NCBI GenBank assembly: GCA_016713505.1
Contig: JADJPA010000001.1
Span: 1,364,001-1,428,000, forward strand
DNA: 64,000 nt
Reading direction: 5' to 3'
Source of the DNA: Candidatus Competibacteraceae bacterium
Lineage (GTDB): Bacteria; Pseudomonadota; Gammaproteobacteria; Competibacterales; Competibacteraceae
Below the pieces are notes generated by a model, which was given only the letters and a program-made list of their open reading frames with translations, did no database searches and had not been told where the DNA came from. Below, piece after piece: positions 8,744 through 19,101 of the stretch (its first letter is position 1; each line of letters starts with the position of its first letter). Made by a program: the position numbers and the translations under genes.

Positions 8744-10801
8744 TTATCCCACATCAAACCGATCGAAATGCATGGTGAACTGGCCGCGCCCGCGCGTCAT
8801 GCCGCGCAGGTCGGTGATGTAGCCCAGCAAGCGATCCAGCGCGCAGTCGCAGTGGATGATGGTCATCTCCCCCAAGGTGGTGGTATCCCGAATCACGGCC
8901 CGCCGCGCCTGCAAATCGCCCATGACCGCGCCGACCTCGCTTTCCGGCACCACCACTTCGGTCGTCATGATCGGCCGCAGCGCCAGCCCGCCGGCTTGCG
9001 AGATCGCCTTGCGCGCCGCCTCCGCCACCGCCACCCGCAGCGCCTGCGGGCTGGATAACGCCCCAAATAATTCCACCTCCAGCACCCGAACCGCCAAATC
9101 CTGCAACGGCGCGCCGGTCGCCGGGCCGCTGGCCAGCGCATCGTCAGCGCCACCCGCCACCGCATCCCGTTGCGCCGGATTCAACCCGGCGCCTTCGGGC
9201 CTGAGCAACGGTTCCGAAGTTACCAACTTACCGCCCCCTCGGGCCAGGGGTTGCACCGCCACCCGCGCCCAGGCTTTCATCTCCAGCTTCTTGCCGTCCG
9301 GCTGTTCGATCTGGCGGTGGAACAAACTTTCGGCCTCGGTGGGCTGGGCGATAGTTTCACGCCACACCACAGCGGGAGCACCGACTCGAATGTTGACGTT
9401 GAACTCCCGCCGCAATCGCTCCTCGGCGATTTGCAAGTGCAATTCCCCCATCCCGCGCAGGATCCGTTGGCCGGTTTCCACATCCTCCTCGACCCGCAGT
9501 GTCGGGTCTTCCTGCTGCAATTTGTCGAGCGCCTCCAACAGTTTTTCCTCGTCGGCGCCAGATTGCGGTTCGATCGCCAGCCCCAGCACGGGCTCGCGCG
9601 TCTCGATCCGCTCCAGCCACAGCGGATGCGACGGCGCGCACAGCGTATCGCCGGTAGTCGCCCAGCGCAGACCCGCCAGCAACACGATCTGACCGGCGGT
9701 CGCTTGATCCAGCCGCATCTTGTGGTTGGCGTCCACGTCGAACAAGCGCGCCACCCGCTCTTGGCGCAGGCTACCGTTGGGACCGGGGATCACCACCTCA
9801 TCACCGGGTTTCAGCGTACCCCGATACAACCGGGCGAACACATGGCGGCGGCCCTCCCACATCTGCACCTTGAACGCCAGCGCCGCCAGCGGACCGCTCG
9901 CCGCCAGCACCACCCGCTCCTCAGCGCCGTCGGGCCGGTGCGCCAAGCTGGGCGGACGCTCGGTCGGAGCCGGCAACAGCCGGACGATGCCATCCAATAA
10001 CGGCTGTACACCCTGGTTGCGCAGCGCGCTGCCGGCGAAACAAGGACAGGACTTACCCGCCAGCGCGGCCTGACGCAGCGCCGCCCACACCGCCGCCGGT
10101 TCAGGTTCCGCATCGGTCAATACCTGCTCGGCCAGCGCGTCGTCCATTTCGGCCGCCGCCAGCAACAGACTTTCCCGCCAGGGTCGCAATTGTTCCCAGG
10201 TCGCCTCATCGCAAGGCGTGATTTCGAGCTGTTCGCCCCGCTCACCGCCGAAGCGCAAGCGGGTTTTATCGATCAACTGAACGACGGTGCCGTCATAATC
10301 CGCGAGCGGCACCGTCACCGCCACCGGTTCGACGGCAAGCCGCTCGCGCACCGTCGCCAGCGCCCGCGCGAAATCGGCGCCGGGCCGATCCAACTTGTTG
10401 ACGAAAAACAGCGTCGGCAAGCGGAATCGGGTGCGCTGACGCCACACGGTTTCCGTCTGCGGCTCCACGCCCCGCACCCCGTCCAACACGATCACACAAC
10501 CGTCCAGCACCCGCATCGACCGTTCGACTTCGATGGTGAAATCGACGTGGCCGGGGGTATCGATCAATTGAACGAGATGCTCGCGCCACGGCAACTGGGT
10601 GACGGCGGCGGTGATGGTGATTCCGTGCTCCTGTTCCTCGACCATGTAATCCATGTGGGCCGCGCCCTCGTGGACTTCGCCGATCTTGTGGGAAGCGCCG
10701 GCGTAGTACAGCATCCGCTCGGTCAGCGTGGTCTTGCCGGCGTCCACATGAGCGGCGACGCCGATGTTGCGCACCCGCGCGAGGTCCGGGGCCTTGGTCA
10801 T
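8744..10801 (-). CDS. fusA: Elongation factor G (stand-alone paralogue)
   Basis: A 685-residue translational GTPase with all EF-G domains. G1 is AAHVDAGKTTLTERM, the switch region ends EEQEHGITITAA, G3 is IDTPGHVDFTIEVERSMRVLDG and G4 is VNKLDRPGAD. The domain II/III sequence RGMGELHLQIAEERLRREF is present, as are domain IV/V signatures ending LRGMTRGRGQFTMHFDRFD. The normal EF-G of the str operon sits beside rpsL/rpsG/tufA; here there is none of that context, so this is probably the second EF-G (fusA2-like), which may act in translocation under special conditions or in ribosome recycling. It follows a DUF1015 gene on the same strand by 50 bp. A weak hairpin (8703-8720) follows. Confidence 0.9.
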   Translation of the reverse strand: MTKAPDLARVRNIGVAAHVDAGKTTLTERMLYYAGASHKIGEVHEGAAHMDYMVEEQEHGITITAAVTQLPWREHLVQLIDTPGHVDFTIEVERSMRVLDGCVIVLDGVRGVEPQTETVWRQRTRFRLPTLFFVNKLDRPGADFARALATVRERLAVEPVAVTVPLADYDGTVVQLIDKTRLRFGGERGEQLEITPCDEATWEQLRPWRESLLLAAAEMDDALAEQVLTDAEPEPAAVWAALRQAALAGKSCPCFAGSALRNQGVQPLLDGIVRLLPAPTERPPSLAHRPDGAEERVVLAASGPLAALAFKVQMWEGRRHVFARLYRGTLKPGDEVVIPGPNGSLRQERVARLFDVDANHKMRLDQATAGQIVLLAGLRWATTGDTLCAPSHPLWLERIETREPVLGLAIEPQSGADEEKLLEALDKLQQEDPTLRVEEDVETGQRILRGMGELHLQIAEERLRREFNVNIRVGAPAVVWRETIAQPTEAESLFHRQIEQPDGKKLEMKAWARVAVQPLARGGGKLVTSEPLLRPEGAGLNPAQRDAVAGGADDALASGPATGAPLQDLAVRVLEVELFGALSSPQALRVAVAEAARKAISQAGGLALRPIMTTEVVVPESEVGAVMGDLQARRAVIRDTTTLGEMTIIHCDCALDRLLGYITDLRGMTRGRGQFTMHFDRFDVG

Positions 10802-10851
10802 GCAAAATTCTCACTTGATTCAATCGATCGGCCTGGAGGAGGCGAGCGGGT

Positions 10852-12195
10852 TCAGGACACGATCCGCCGGCATTCCAGATAAAACCGCTTCTCGTCGGCC
10901 TCGCCCATCGAGAAGGTCTTGCGCGGCAAGGCGCCGTCGCGGATAACGGTGCGGAAAAAATCGCCCTTGGCCAGGGCCGGCAGAGAGAATCCGACATTAG
11001 CCGGTTGCCGGCCGAGCTGTTCCAGCACATCCTCACCGTGGATATAATCGAGCCGCGTGCCGGGCCGGTCCTTCAGATACTGATCCAGAAAAGCCTGTAG
11101 CGTGGCAACCGGCAGCGTCAGGCGCGGTCGCTCGATAACCAGCACCCCGCAACGGTCTTGGCTCAGAAAGCAAATCGCGTGACGGTCGGGGCGCTGTATT
11201 TCCAACCGAGTCCGCCGCGCCGCGTCCCACGAGGCTGCGTCCAGCACGGTCAGCGCGGAGCCTCGGGCCGTAAGAAAAGCGCCGAACGCCGCCAGCAAGT
11301 GCTCGGCCCGCACCTCGAACGCGACCCGGTGGATCGCTTCAAATTCCAGCCCCGGATCGTGCAGGTTGACTAATTCGACCAGTGCGTGGCGGGCTGGGTG
11401 GTTCATGATCGCAACCGGATCGGGCGCGGTGCGCTTGAGATTCTCCCAAATAGTCTTGGCGGTCGCGAAGGAATGGTTGCCATCCCCCATGGCGTAAAGC
11501 AATACCGGCTCATCCGTCACACCGTAACGGGCGGCGAAAACCGCCGGATCGGCCAAGCGCGTCAAATGCTCCACCGCCCATTGAATCAACAGCGGATGAG
11601 ACACTCGCCAGCCGCGCACCCGACCGCTGTCCAGCATCAGCGGAAAGTCATACAGACGCTCTTGCGGTTCGGCAAACAGCGGCTCGATGACCGTGCGGTC
11701 GGGATCATCGATCAGCACCATCACGTGTGGCAATTCCAAAAGCGCGTTCTCGCGCACCCGCATCCGGGGCGGCAACCGCTCCAAAATGGTGCCCTCAGTC
11801 GGCCGGATCAAGGTCTTGGCGCCCGCATGATAATCGTAGTGCTCAAGGTCCAGGGCCGCGACCAAGCCCTTGCGCGAACGGCCCCGCCTCGTTTCCCGTT
11901 CGACCAAAATGAACCCCAGCGGCTGCGGCGCCAGGATGTCGCGGGCCAAATAGCTACGCATGGCCTCTTGAATGGCGGCGATCCGTTGCGCCTCGTCGCT
12001 CGCATCCAAATACACTTCCGGCAACATCAACCGCAGCGTGGACGGCGCTTCGCCCACCAGATTTTCCACTTGTCGCCAGTAATCCGGCTGCGAGGTGTAC
12101 TGATCGCAGGCGACCACCGCCCACTGGGTCAAATCCGTGCCGGTTCGAGGCAGCAGGATCGTGGGGATTTGCAAGCCGATCTGTGCAAAATTCAT
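10852..12195 (-). CDS. DUF1015 family protein
   Basis: A 447-residue cytosolic protein of the DUF1015 family. It starts MNFAQIGLQIPTILLPRTG and has the family motifs WAVVACDQYTSQPDYW, ALDLEHYDYHAGAKTLIRPTEGTI, RMRVRENALLELPHVMVLIDD and MGDGNHSFATAK. Members are widespread in anaerobes and are described as distantly related to kinases, but no reaction is firmly established for bacterial forms. It lies 50 bp upstream of the stand-alone EF-G on the same strand, suggesting an operon. Length is normal for the family and no defect is visible. Confidence 0.85.
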   Translation of the reverse strand: MNFAQIGLQIPTILLPRTGTDLTQWAVVACDQYTSQPDYWRQVENLVGEAPSTLRLMLPEVYLDASDEAQRIAAIQEAMRSYLARDILAPQPLGFILVERETRRGRSRKGLVAALDLEHYDYHAGAKTLIRPTEGTILERLPPRMRVRENALLELPHVMVLIDDPDRTVIEPLFAEPQERLYDFPLMLDSGRVRGWRVSHPLLIQWAVEHLTRLADPAVFAARYGVTDEPVLLYAMGDGNHSFATAKTIWENLKRTAPDPVAIMNHPARHALVELVNLHDPGLEFEAIHRVAFEVRAEHLLAAFGAFLTARGSALTVLDAASWDAARRTRLEIQRPDRHAICFLSQDRCGVLVIERPRLTLPVATLQAFLDQYLKDRPGTRLDYIHGEDVLEQLGRQPANVGFSLPALAKGDFFRTVIRDGALPRKTFSMGEADEKRFYLECRRIVS

Positions 12196-12406
12196 CGACG
12201 GTCACTCTTGGGTTGGCGACACGGCCCGCGCTCGTCAGCGGGCGGCGGGGTTGCGGAAATCGCCCCAGCTTAACAAATGAGCGACACGCGCTCTAGCAAC
12301 GTTCCCAGCAGCCGATATCCCCATATATATTATTACGAGTAAAAAATTTGACCCAGGAACGAACGATGCTTACGACACCGTTTCCCAACCTTCAAGGAAT
12401 CCGTTG

Positions 12407-13729
12407 ATGCACAAGCTCAAGACCCTCGGCATTGTCCTCCTCGTCGCCCTGGTGCTGATCGCCGGTGGCATCTGGGGATATTTATGGTACAGCACCAAGC
12501 AACAGATCGAGCAAATCGCCGCCCTGGCGAAGCCTTTCGCCGACATCAGCTACGGCGGTATCACCATATCGCCAACCGGGTCGATCGCCGTAAACCGACT
12601 CCGGATCATCCTCCCCGCTCTGGATGACTACCTCACCATCGGTTCCCTTCGGCTCAGCACACCCAATCTTTTGGAACTGCTCAAAACCCAATGGCAGCTG
12701 AGCAAGGGCGAGTTGCCCCAAGCGCTGGCGCTGTCCTTGCAACAGTTTGAAATTCCGCTCGACGGTAGCTTGCTGGGGGCCAACCAGGAAACGCTCGCGC
12801 AGCGCTCGCCTTTCGACGATCTGGAGGCGCTGGGCTGCGGGCCGGTGCTCTCGTTTGGCGCCGCGGAATGGCAGGAGCTGGGGTATGGCAAATTAAGCGG
12901 CGATCTGACGGTCGGTTACCGGCTGGACAGCGCGCGCAAGCTGCTGGAGCTTCAGTTTGACAGTCAGAACCCAACTTGGGCGATGGTGAACGTGGATGTC
13001 GGTTTGGCCACCTCCGGACCGGTTTCGTCGCTGATGGCCCTAGCCGCCTCGCCCGCTCCCAAGCTGAGCAAACTGAGTGTCGTGATTCGGGATCAAGGTT
13101 TCAACCAGCGCCGCAACAATTATTGCGCCGCCAAGGCGGGTAAAACCGTCGACGCCTATATCACCGAGCATATCCGACTGCTGGAAGATCGCCTGCGCGC
13201 CAACGATGTGTATCCAGGTCAAGGGCTACTCGAAGCCTATCGGCTCTATTTGGCCGATGGCGGACGCCTGACGCTCACCGCATCGCCCGCCGCGCCCATC
13301 GAGCCGACGGAACTTCAGTTTTACAAACCCGGCGACGCCATCAAGCTCGCGGGCCTGACCCTCGCCGTGAACGACCAGCCGGTTTCCGATCTTTCCGTGA
13401 ATTGGGACAGCACCAAGATCGCGCGGGCGCTGAAGGCGAAACCTGAAATCGTCCCGGAACCCGACCGAGCCGAGATCAGGCCGGCACCCCCAACCGCGGC
13501 GGCGCCCGTGGCGATACAGAAAAGAACCTTTCGCTCGGTGGCGACCGCCGAACTGAACCAGCATGTCGGCAAGATGGCCAAACTCACCACCGCCAATAAC
13601 GCACGCTACACGGGAAAACTGAACACGATCTCCGAAGACAACGTGACCATCACCATTTTCAAGCCGACCGGCAGCGCCACGCTGTCCTTGCGTAATAAAG
13701 ACATCATCGAGGCCCAGATTCTGTATTGA
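12407..13729 (+). CDS. Membrane-anchored protein with C-terminal Sm-like segment, unknown function
   Basis: A 440-residue protein I cannot place in a named family. Residues ~5-26 (LGIVLLVALVLIAGGIWGYLWY) form a membrane anchor or uncleaved signal. A long periplasmic-type mixed alpha/beta body follows, with a proline/alanine-rich spacer near residues 345-375. The last ~55 residues (HVGKMAKLTTANNARYTGKL, then NVTITIFKPTGSATLSLRNKDI) resemble the five-stranded Sm/Hfq-like barrel found in some envelope proteins. AAGGA at about 9 bp supports the ATG at 12407 rather than the TTG three bases earlier. It is monocistronic between two oppositely oriented gene groups. Confidence 0.6.
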   Translation: MHKLKTLGIVLLVALVLIAGGIWGYLWYSTKQQIEQIAALAKPFADISYGGITISPTGSIAVNRLRIILPALDDYLTIGSLRLSTPNLLELLKTQWQLSKGELPQALALSLQQFEIPLDGSLLGANQETLAQRSPFDDLEALGCGPVLSFGAAEWQELGYGKLSGDLTVGYRLDSARKLLELQFDSQNPTWAMVNVDVGLATSGPVSSLMALAASPAPKLSKLSVVIRDQGFNQRRNNYCAAKAGKTVDAYITEHIRLLEDRLRANDVYPGQGLLEAYRLYLADGGRLTLTASPAAPIEPTELQFYKPGDAIKLAGLTLAVNDQPVSDLSVNWDSTKIARALKAKPEIVPEPDRAEIRPAPPTAAAPVAIQKRTFRSVATAELNQHVGKMAKLTTANNARYTGKLNTISEDNVTITIFKPTGSATLSLRNKDIIEAQILY

Positions 13730-13771
13730 TTGCAATAAGGCGCGACGGGACGCGCCCCTCAAACCGGATCG

Positions 13772-13966
13772 TCAATTTCGAACCAGTTGGATCAACAACA
13801 GCACGAACACTACCACCAGCGCCAGCGGAATCAGGGCCGCTGGCCAATCTTTTTTCGCGGTGCGACTGCGTTCCAGCGCCGCCTTAATCCCCGGCCGGAA
13901 CCACAACACCACCAGCAGGGCCGCCAATCCGCCCAACAGAATTTCCCACCACGTTGCAGGCTCCAT
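13772..13966 (-). CDS. Small two-helix membrane protein
   Basis: A 64-residue protein with two membrane helices (WWEILLGGLAALLVVLWF and ALIPLALVVVFVLLLIQLV) joined by a basic loop (ERSRTAKKDW). No named family is recognised. It lies about 36 bp downstream of the DUF1820 gene on the same strand, so the two are probably one operon. Confidence 0.6.
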   Translation of the reverse strand: MEPATWWEILLGGLAALLVVLWFRPGIKAALERSRTAKKDWPAALIPLALVVVFVLLLIQLVRN

Positions 13967-14002
13967 GATGACCTCCGTTAGCGATAGACTGAAGCAGCGC
14001 GG

Positions 14003-14350
14003 TCAATCCTTGTCGCGCCCGCCGCCGGGCGGCACCAGCGGCTGCGGGAACGGCATCACGTTGTCGCCGCCCTCCACCGGCCGGATCTTGCTGATGCCCT
14101 CCCGCTCCACTTCATCGATCCGCAGGATGTAATGCAGGGGGATGAAAGTCCGTCGCACGCCGGCGAATTCGCTTTGCAGCCGCTCCTCGGCCGGATTGAC
14201 CAGCACGCTCGAACGCTCGCCGAACAGGAGTTCTTCAACCTCGATAAAACCATACAACTCACCCTGATAAATACTGCGCGCATACAGCTCGTACAGCTTG
14301 CCTTGATTGACAAATAGAATGCGGTAAATGCTCTTGGTAATTTTGGACAT
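14003..14350 (-). CDS. DUF1820 family protein
   Basis: A 115-residue protein with the family pattern RILFVNQGKLYELYARSIYQ, GFIEVEELLFGE, LVNPAEERLQSEFAGVRRTF and IPLHYILRIDEVEREG. DUF1820 proteins are small, conserved in gammaproteobacteria and of unknown function. The C-terminus is a proline/glycine-rich polar tail. Start ATG at 14350 lies directly at the conserved N-terminus. It is followed by the small membrane protein at 13772-13966. Confidence 0.85.
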   Translation of the reverse strand: MSKITKSIYRILFVNQGKLYELYARSIYQGELYGFIEVEELLFGERSSVLVNPAEERLQSEFAGVRRTFIPLHYILRIDEVEREGISKIRPVEGGDNVMPFPQPLVPPGGGRDKD

Positions 14351-14608
14351 TTCCTAGCCGGTTCCGATCAACGATCCCTCAATCTAACTTCGTTTGCAAC
14401 GCCGGGCAAATTCGACCGTCCGGGCCTATCGGGCGGGGCAGGCGATCCGACCTGAAAAAACGATTGAAAAATCCGCTCTTAGCTTCAGCCGATCTCCCGC
14501 CCAGCCAGCACCGTTCGAAGCGGTTCTGGCGTCGGTCGTAACAGCTCGCCTACACTAAGCCATCGTTCAGGCACGCTTCGAGCTTACCTTAGAGTCCTTT
14601 CTTCAGTC

Positions 14609-15409
14609 ATGCCTCCCGTCTCCGTTCCAACGCCTCACGCCGTTACCATCGTCAGCCTGACCGAGCCCGGTCGGGTCCTGGCCGAACGCTTGTTGGGATT
14701 TTCGCCGGACGCCGAACACTTATACCGGCCACAACCGTTTCAAGAGGTGGTTCGAGCGCGGTTTGCCAACGGGCATCGGCTGATCCTGCTGTGCGCGATC
14801 GGCATCGCCGTGCGAACCCTGGCGCCGGCATTGCGAGACAAGTATCACGATCCCGCAGTCGTGGTCCTGGACGAACACGGCCGCTTCGTGGTGCCGATCC
14901 TGTCCGGCCACGAAGGCGGGGCCAACGAATGGGCCCGGCAAATCGGCCACTATCTCGGCGCGCGGTGCGTCATTACCGGCGCGCAACGCTATACTCAACC
15001 GCTGCTGGTCGCCGGCCTGGGCTGCAATCGCGGCTGCCCGGTGGACCGGTTGCTGGCTTTACTGGACCAGACGTTGCGCGGGCACGGCTTGCGGCGAGAA
15101 GACTTGAGCGCCCTGGCCAGCATCGAACTCAAACAAGACGAACCCGGCCTGCACCAACTGGCCGCAACGCTGGCGCTGCCGATTCATTTCTACCCGGCCA
15201 GCGCGCTGAGCGCATACGGGGATCGGCTCAGCCAGAAATCCGCGATCGTCTTCCGGGAGACCGGCTGTCACGGCGTGGCCGAAGCCGCCGCGCTCGCCCA
15301 TGCCGAACGGCTGATCGAGCGGCGCTTTCCGGCGGAACTCATCATTACCAAACAGAAAAATAGCGACGCCACGCTAGCGGTGGCGCGCGTTTATGGCAAC
15401 CGCGCCTGA
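14609..15409 (+). CDS. cbiG: Cobalt-precorrin-5A hydrolase CbiG
   Basis: CbiG opens the delta-lactone ring of cobalt-precorrin-5A and releases acetaldehyde in the anaerobic B12 pathway. The 266-residue protein shows the N-terminal and middle family motifs LCAIGIAVRTLAPALRDKYHDPAVVVLDEHGRFVVPILSGHEGGANEWA, seen in part as GIAVRTLAPALRDK and PILSGHEGGANE. The C-terminal CobE-like domain shows VAGLGCNRGCPVDRLL and SIELKQDEPGL. This implies the anaerobic (early-cobalt) route, in keeping with the other anaerobic functions. It is separate from cbiA by 6.4 kb and convergent with glgX. Confidence 0.92.
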   Translation: MPPVSVPTPHAVTIVSLTEPGRVLAERLLGFSPDAEHLYRPQPFQEVVRARFANGHRLILLCAIGIAVRTLAPALRDKYHDPAVVVLDEHGRFVVPILSGHEGGANEWARQIGHYLGARCVITGAQRYTQPLLVAGLGCNRGCPVDRLLALLDQTLRGHGLRREDLSALASIELKQDEPGLHQLAATLALPIHFYPASALSAYGDRLSQKSAIVFRETGCHGVAEAAALAHAERLIERRFPAELIITKQKNSDATLAVARVYGNRA

Positions 15410-15425
15410 AGCCCCGGCACGACTC

Positions 15426-17624
<2,199 letters not shown>

Positions 17625-17686
17625 CGGTAACTAGTCACGGTATCCTCCGGCCTCCCCGCGTTCCACAGGGAGGCAACCCTCGGTCT

Positions 17687-18919
17687 TTATTCGCTGAAGG
17701 CTCGCAGGGCCGTGGTGACCTCACCCGGCCCGACGACGGTGATGCCGCCTTCGGTTACGGTATAACGCTGGCGGTCGAGTTCGGGATCGTGGCCGATGCG
17801 CGCCCCCGCCTCGATGGTGTTATAGCCGCCGATGATGGCCCGCCGCAGCCGGGCGCCGCGCTTGATGCGAACGTAGTCTTGAATGACGCAATCCTCGATC
17901 ACCACATCATCCTCGATGAAGACTTCGCGGCGGACGATGCTGTTGGTAATCGAGGCTTGTTGGACCAGCGAGCCGGCGGCGATGACGCTGTTTTTGACGT
18001 TCGCCTCCAAAATGCGCGCGACCGGACCCTGATAGTTACTGGAAAAGATCCGCCACTGCGGGTTGAACACATTGAAAAGCGGCGGCCAAGCCAACATGTC
18101 CTGATGGGCGCTGAAATAGGCGTCCAAGGTGCCGACATCGCGCCAGTAGGCCTGCTCCTCGGTGGGCTTGACGCCGGGGACCTTGTTGGTGGCGAAATCG
18201 TAGGCGAACAGCCGGTGGGTTTCCATCAAATTCGGCAACACATGCTGGCCGAAATCGTGCTCGTCGCGATCGTTCGCCGCCTTGAGCGCTTCCACCAACA
18301 CTTTGGCGTTGAACAGATAATTGCCCATCGACGCATAGGCGCGCGTGGGGTCGGAGGGCATCGAGGTCGGATTGGCGGGCTTTTCCTGAAATTCGCTGAC
18401 CCGGCCGGCATGATCGGCGACGATGACCCCGAAACCGCGGGCATCGGCCAAGGGTACCGGCAGAGCCGCCACCGTCACATCAGCTTCCCGCTCGTGGTGG
18501 AAGTCCACCATCTGTTGCAGATCCATCCGATAAACGTGATCGGCGCCGAACACCAGCACCAGATCGGGGTTGTGCAGCTGAATCAGGTTGAGGTTTTGAT
18601 AAACGGCGTCGGAAGTGCCCATGAACCAATCGCCGCCGCGCATCATCTGCGGCGGCACCACGGTCACGAATTCCTCGCTGCGCATCGGCGACACCACCCA
18701 GGCTTTGCGGACGTGTTCGATCAGCGACTGGGACTTGTATTGCACCAACAGATAAATCGACTGAATCCCGGAGTTGAGCAAATTGCTCAGGACAAAGTCC
18801 ACGATGCGGTAGCGACTGCCGAAGGGTAAGGAGGGTTTGGAATTTTGGGATGTCAGAGGACTCAGGCGCGACCCCTCTCCGCCGGCCATTACGAATGCAA
18901 GGATCTTCGGACTTTTCAT
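17687..18919 (-). CDS. glgC: Glucose-1-phosphate adenylyltransferase GlgC
   Basis: Makes ADP-glucose from ATP and glucose-1-phosphate, the committed step of bacterial glycogen synthesis. The 410-residue protein has the nucleotide-binding start ILAFVMAGGEGSRLSPLT, the regulatory/substrate segment KPSLPFGSRYRIVDFVLSN, MRGGDWFMGTSDAVYQN, VYRMDLQQMVDFH and a C-terminal left-handed beta-helix (SIVRREVFIEDDVVIEDCVI). A strong AAGAAGGA precedes the ATG. It lies between glgE and glgX on the same strand. In GlgE-type pathways ADP-glucose also feeds GlgM to make maltose-1-phosphate, so one enzyme may serve both routes. Confidence 0.95.
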   Translation of the reverse strand: MKSPKILAFVMAGGEGSRLSPLTSQNSKPSLPFGSRYRIVDFVLSNLLNSGIQSIYLLVQYKSQSLIEHVRKAWVVSPMRSEEFVTVVPPQMMRGGDWFMGTSDAVYQNLNLIQLHNPDLVLVFGADHVYRMDLQQMVDFHHEREADVTVAALPVPLADARGFGVIVADHAGRVSEFQEKPANPTSMPSDPTRAYASMGNYLFNAKVLVEALKAANDRDEHDFGQHVLPNLMETHRLFAYDFATNKVPGVKPTEEQAYWRDVGTLDAYFSAHQDMLAWPPLFNVFNPQWRIFSSNYQGPVARILEANVKNSVIAAGSLVQQASITNSIVRREVFIEDDVVIEDCVIQDYVRIKRGARLRRAIIGGYNTIEAGARIGHDPELDRQRYTVTEGGITVVGPGEVTTALRAFSE

Positions 18920-19101
18920 TGCGGCACATCCTTCTTTTTAGTGATAGGACTTCACACAAACCCCCGAGCGGGCTGCGATAACCCGATCGGGGCGGTTATC
19001 CAACTCGCGCGGCGCCAGCGGCTGCGGCCTTCAGCGGCCAAGACCGCCGCCGGCAGCCTGCCGGAGCGCGTCGCGCGGCTTAATGACGCTCTGATGGCTT
19101 T

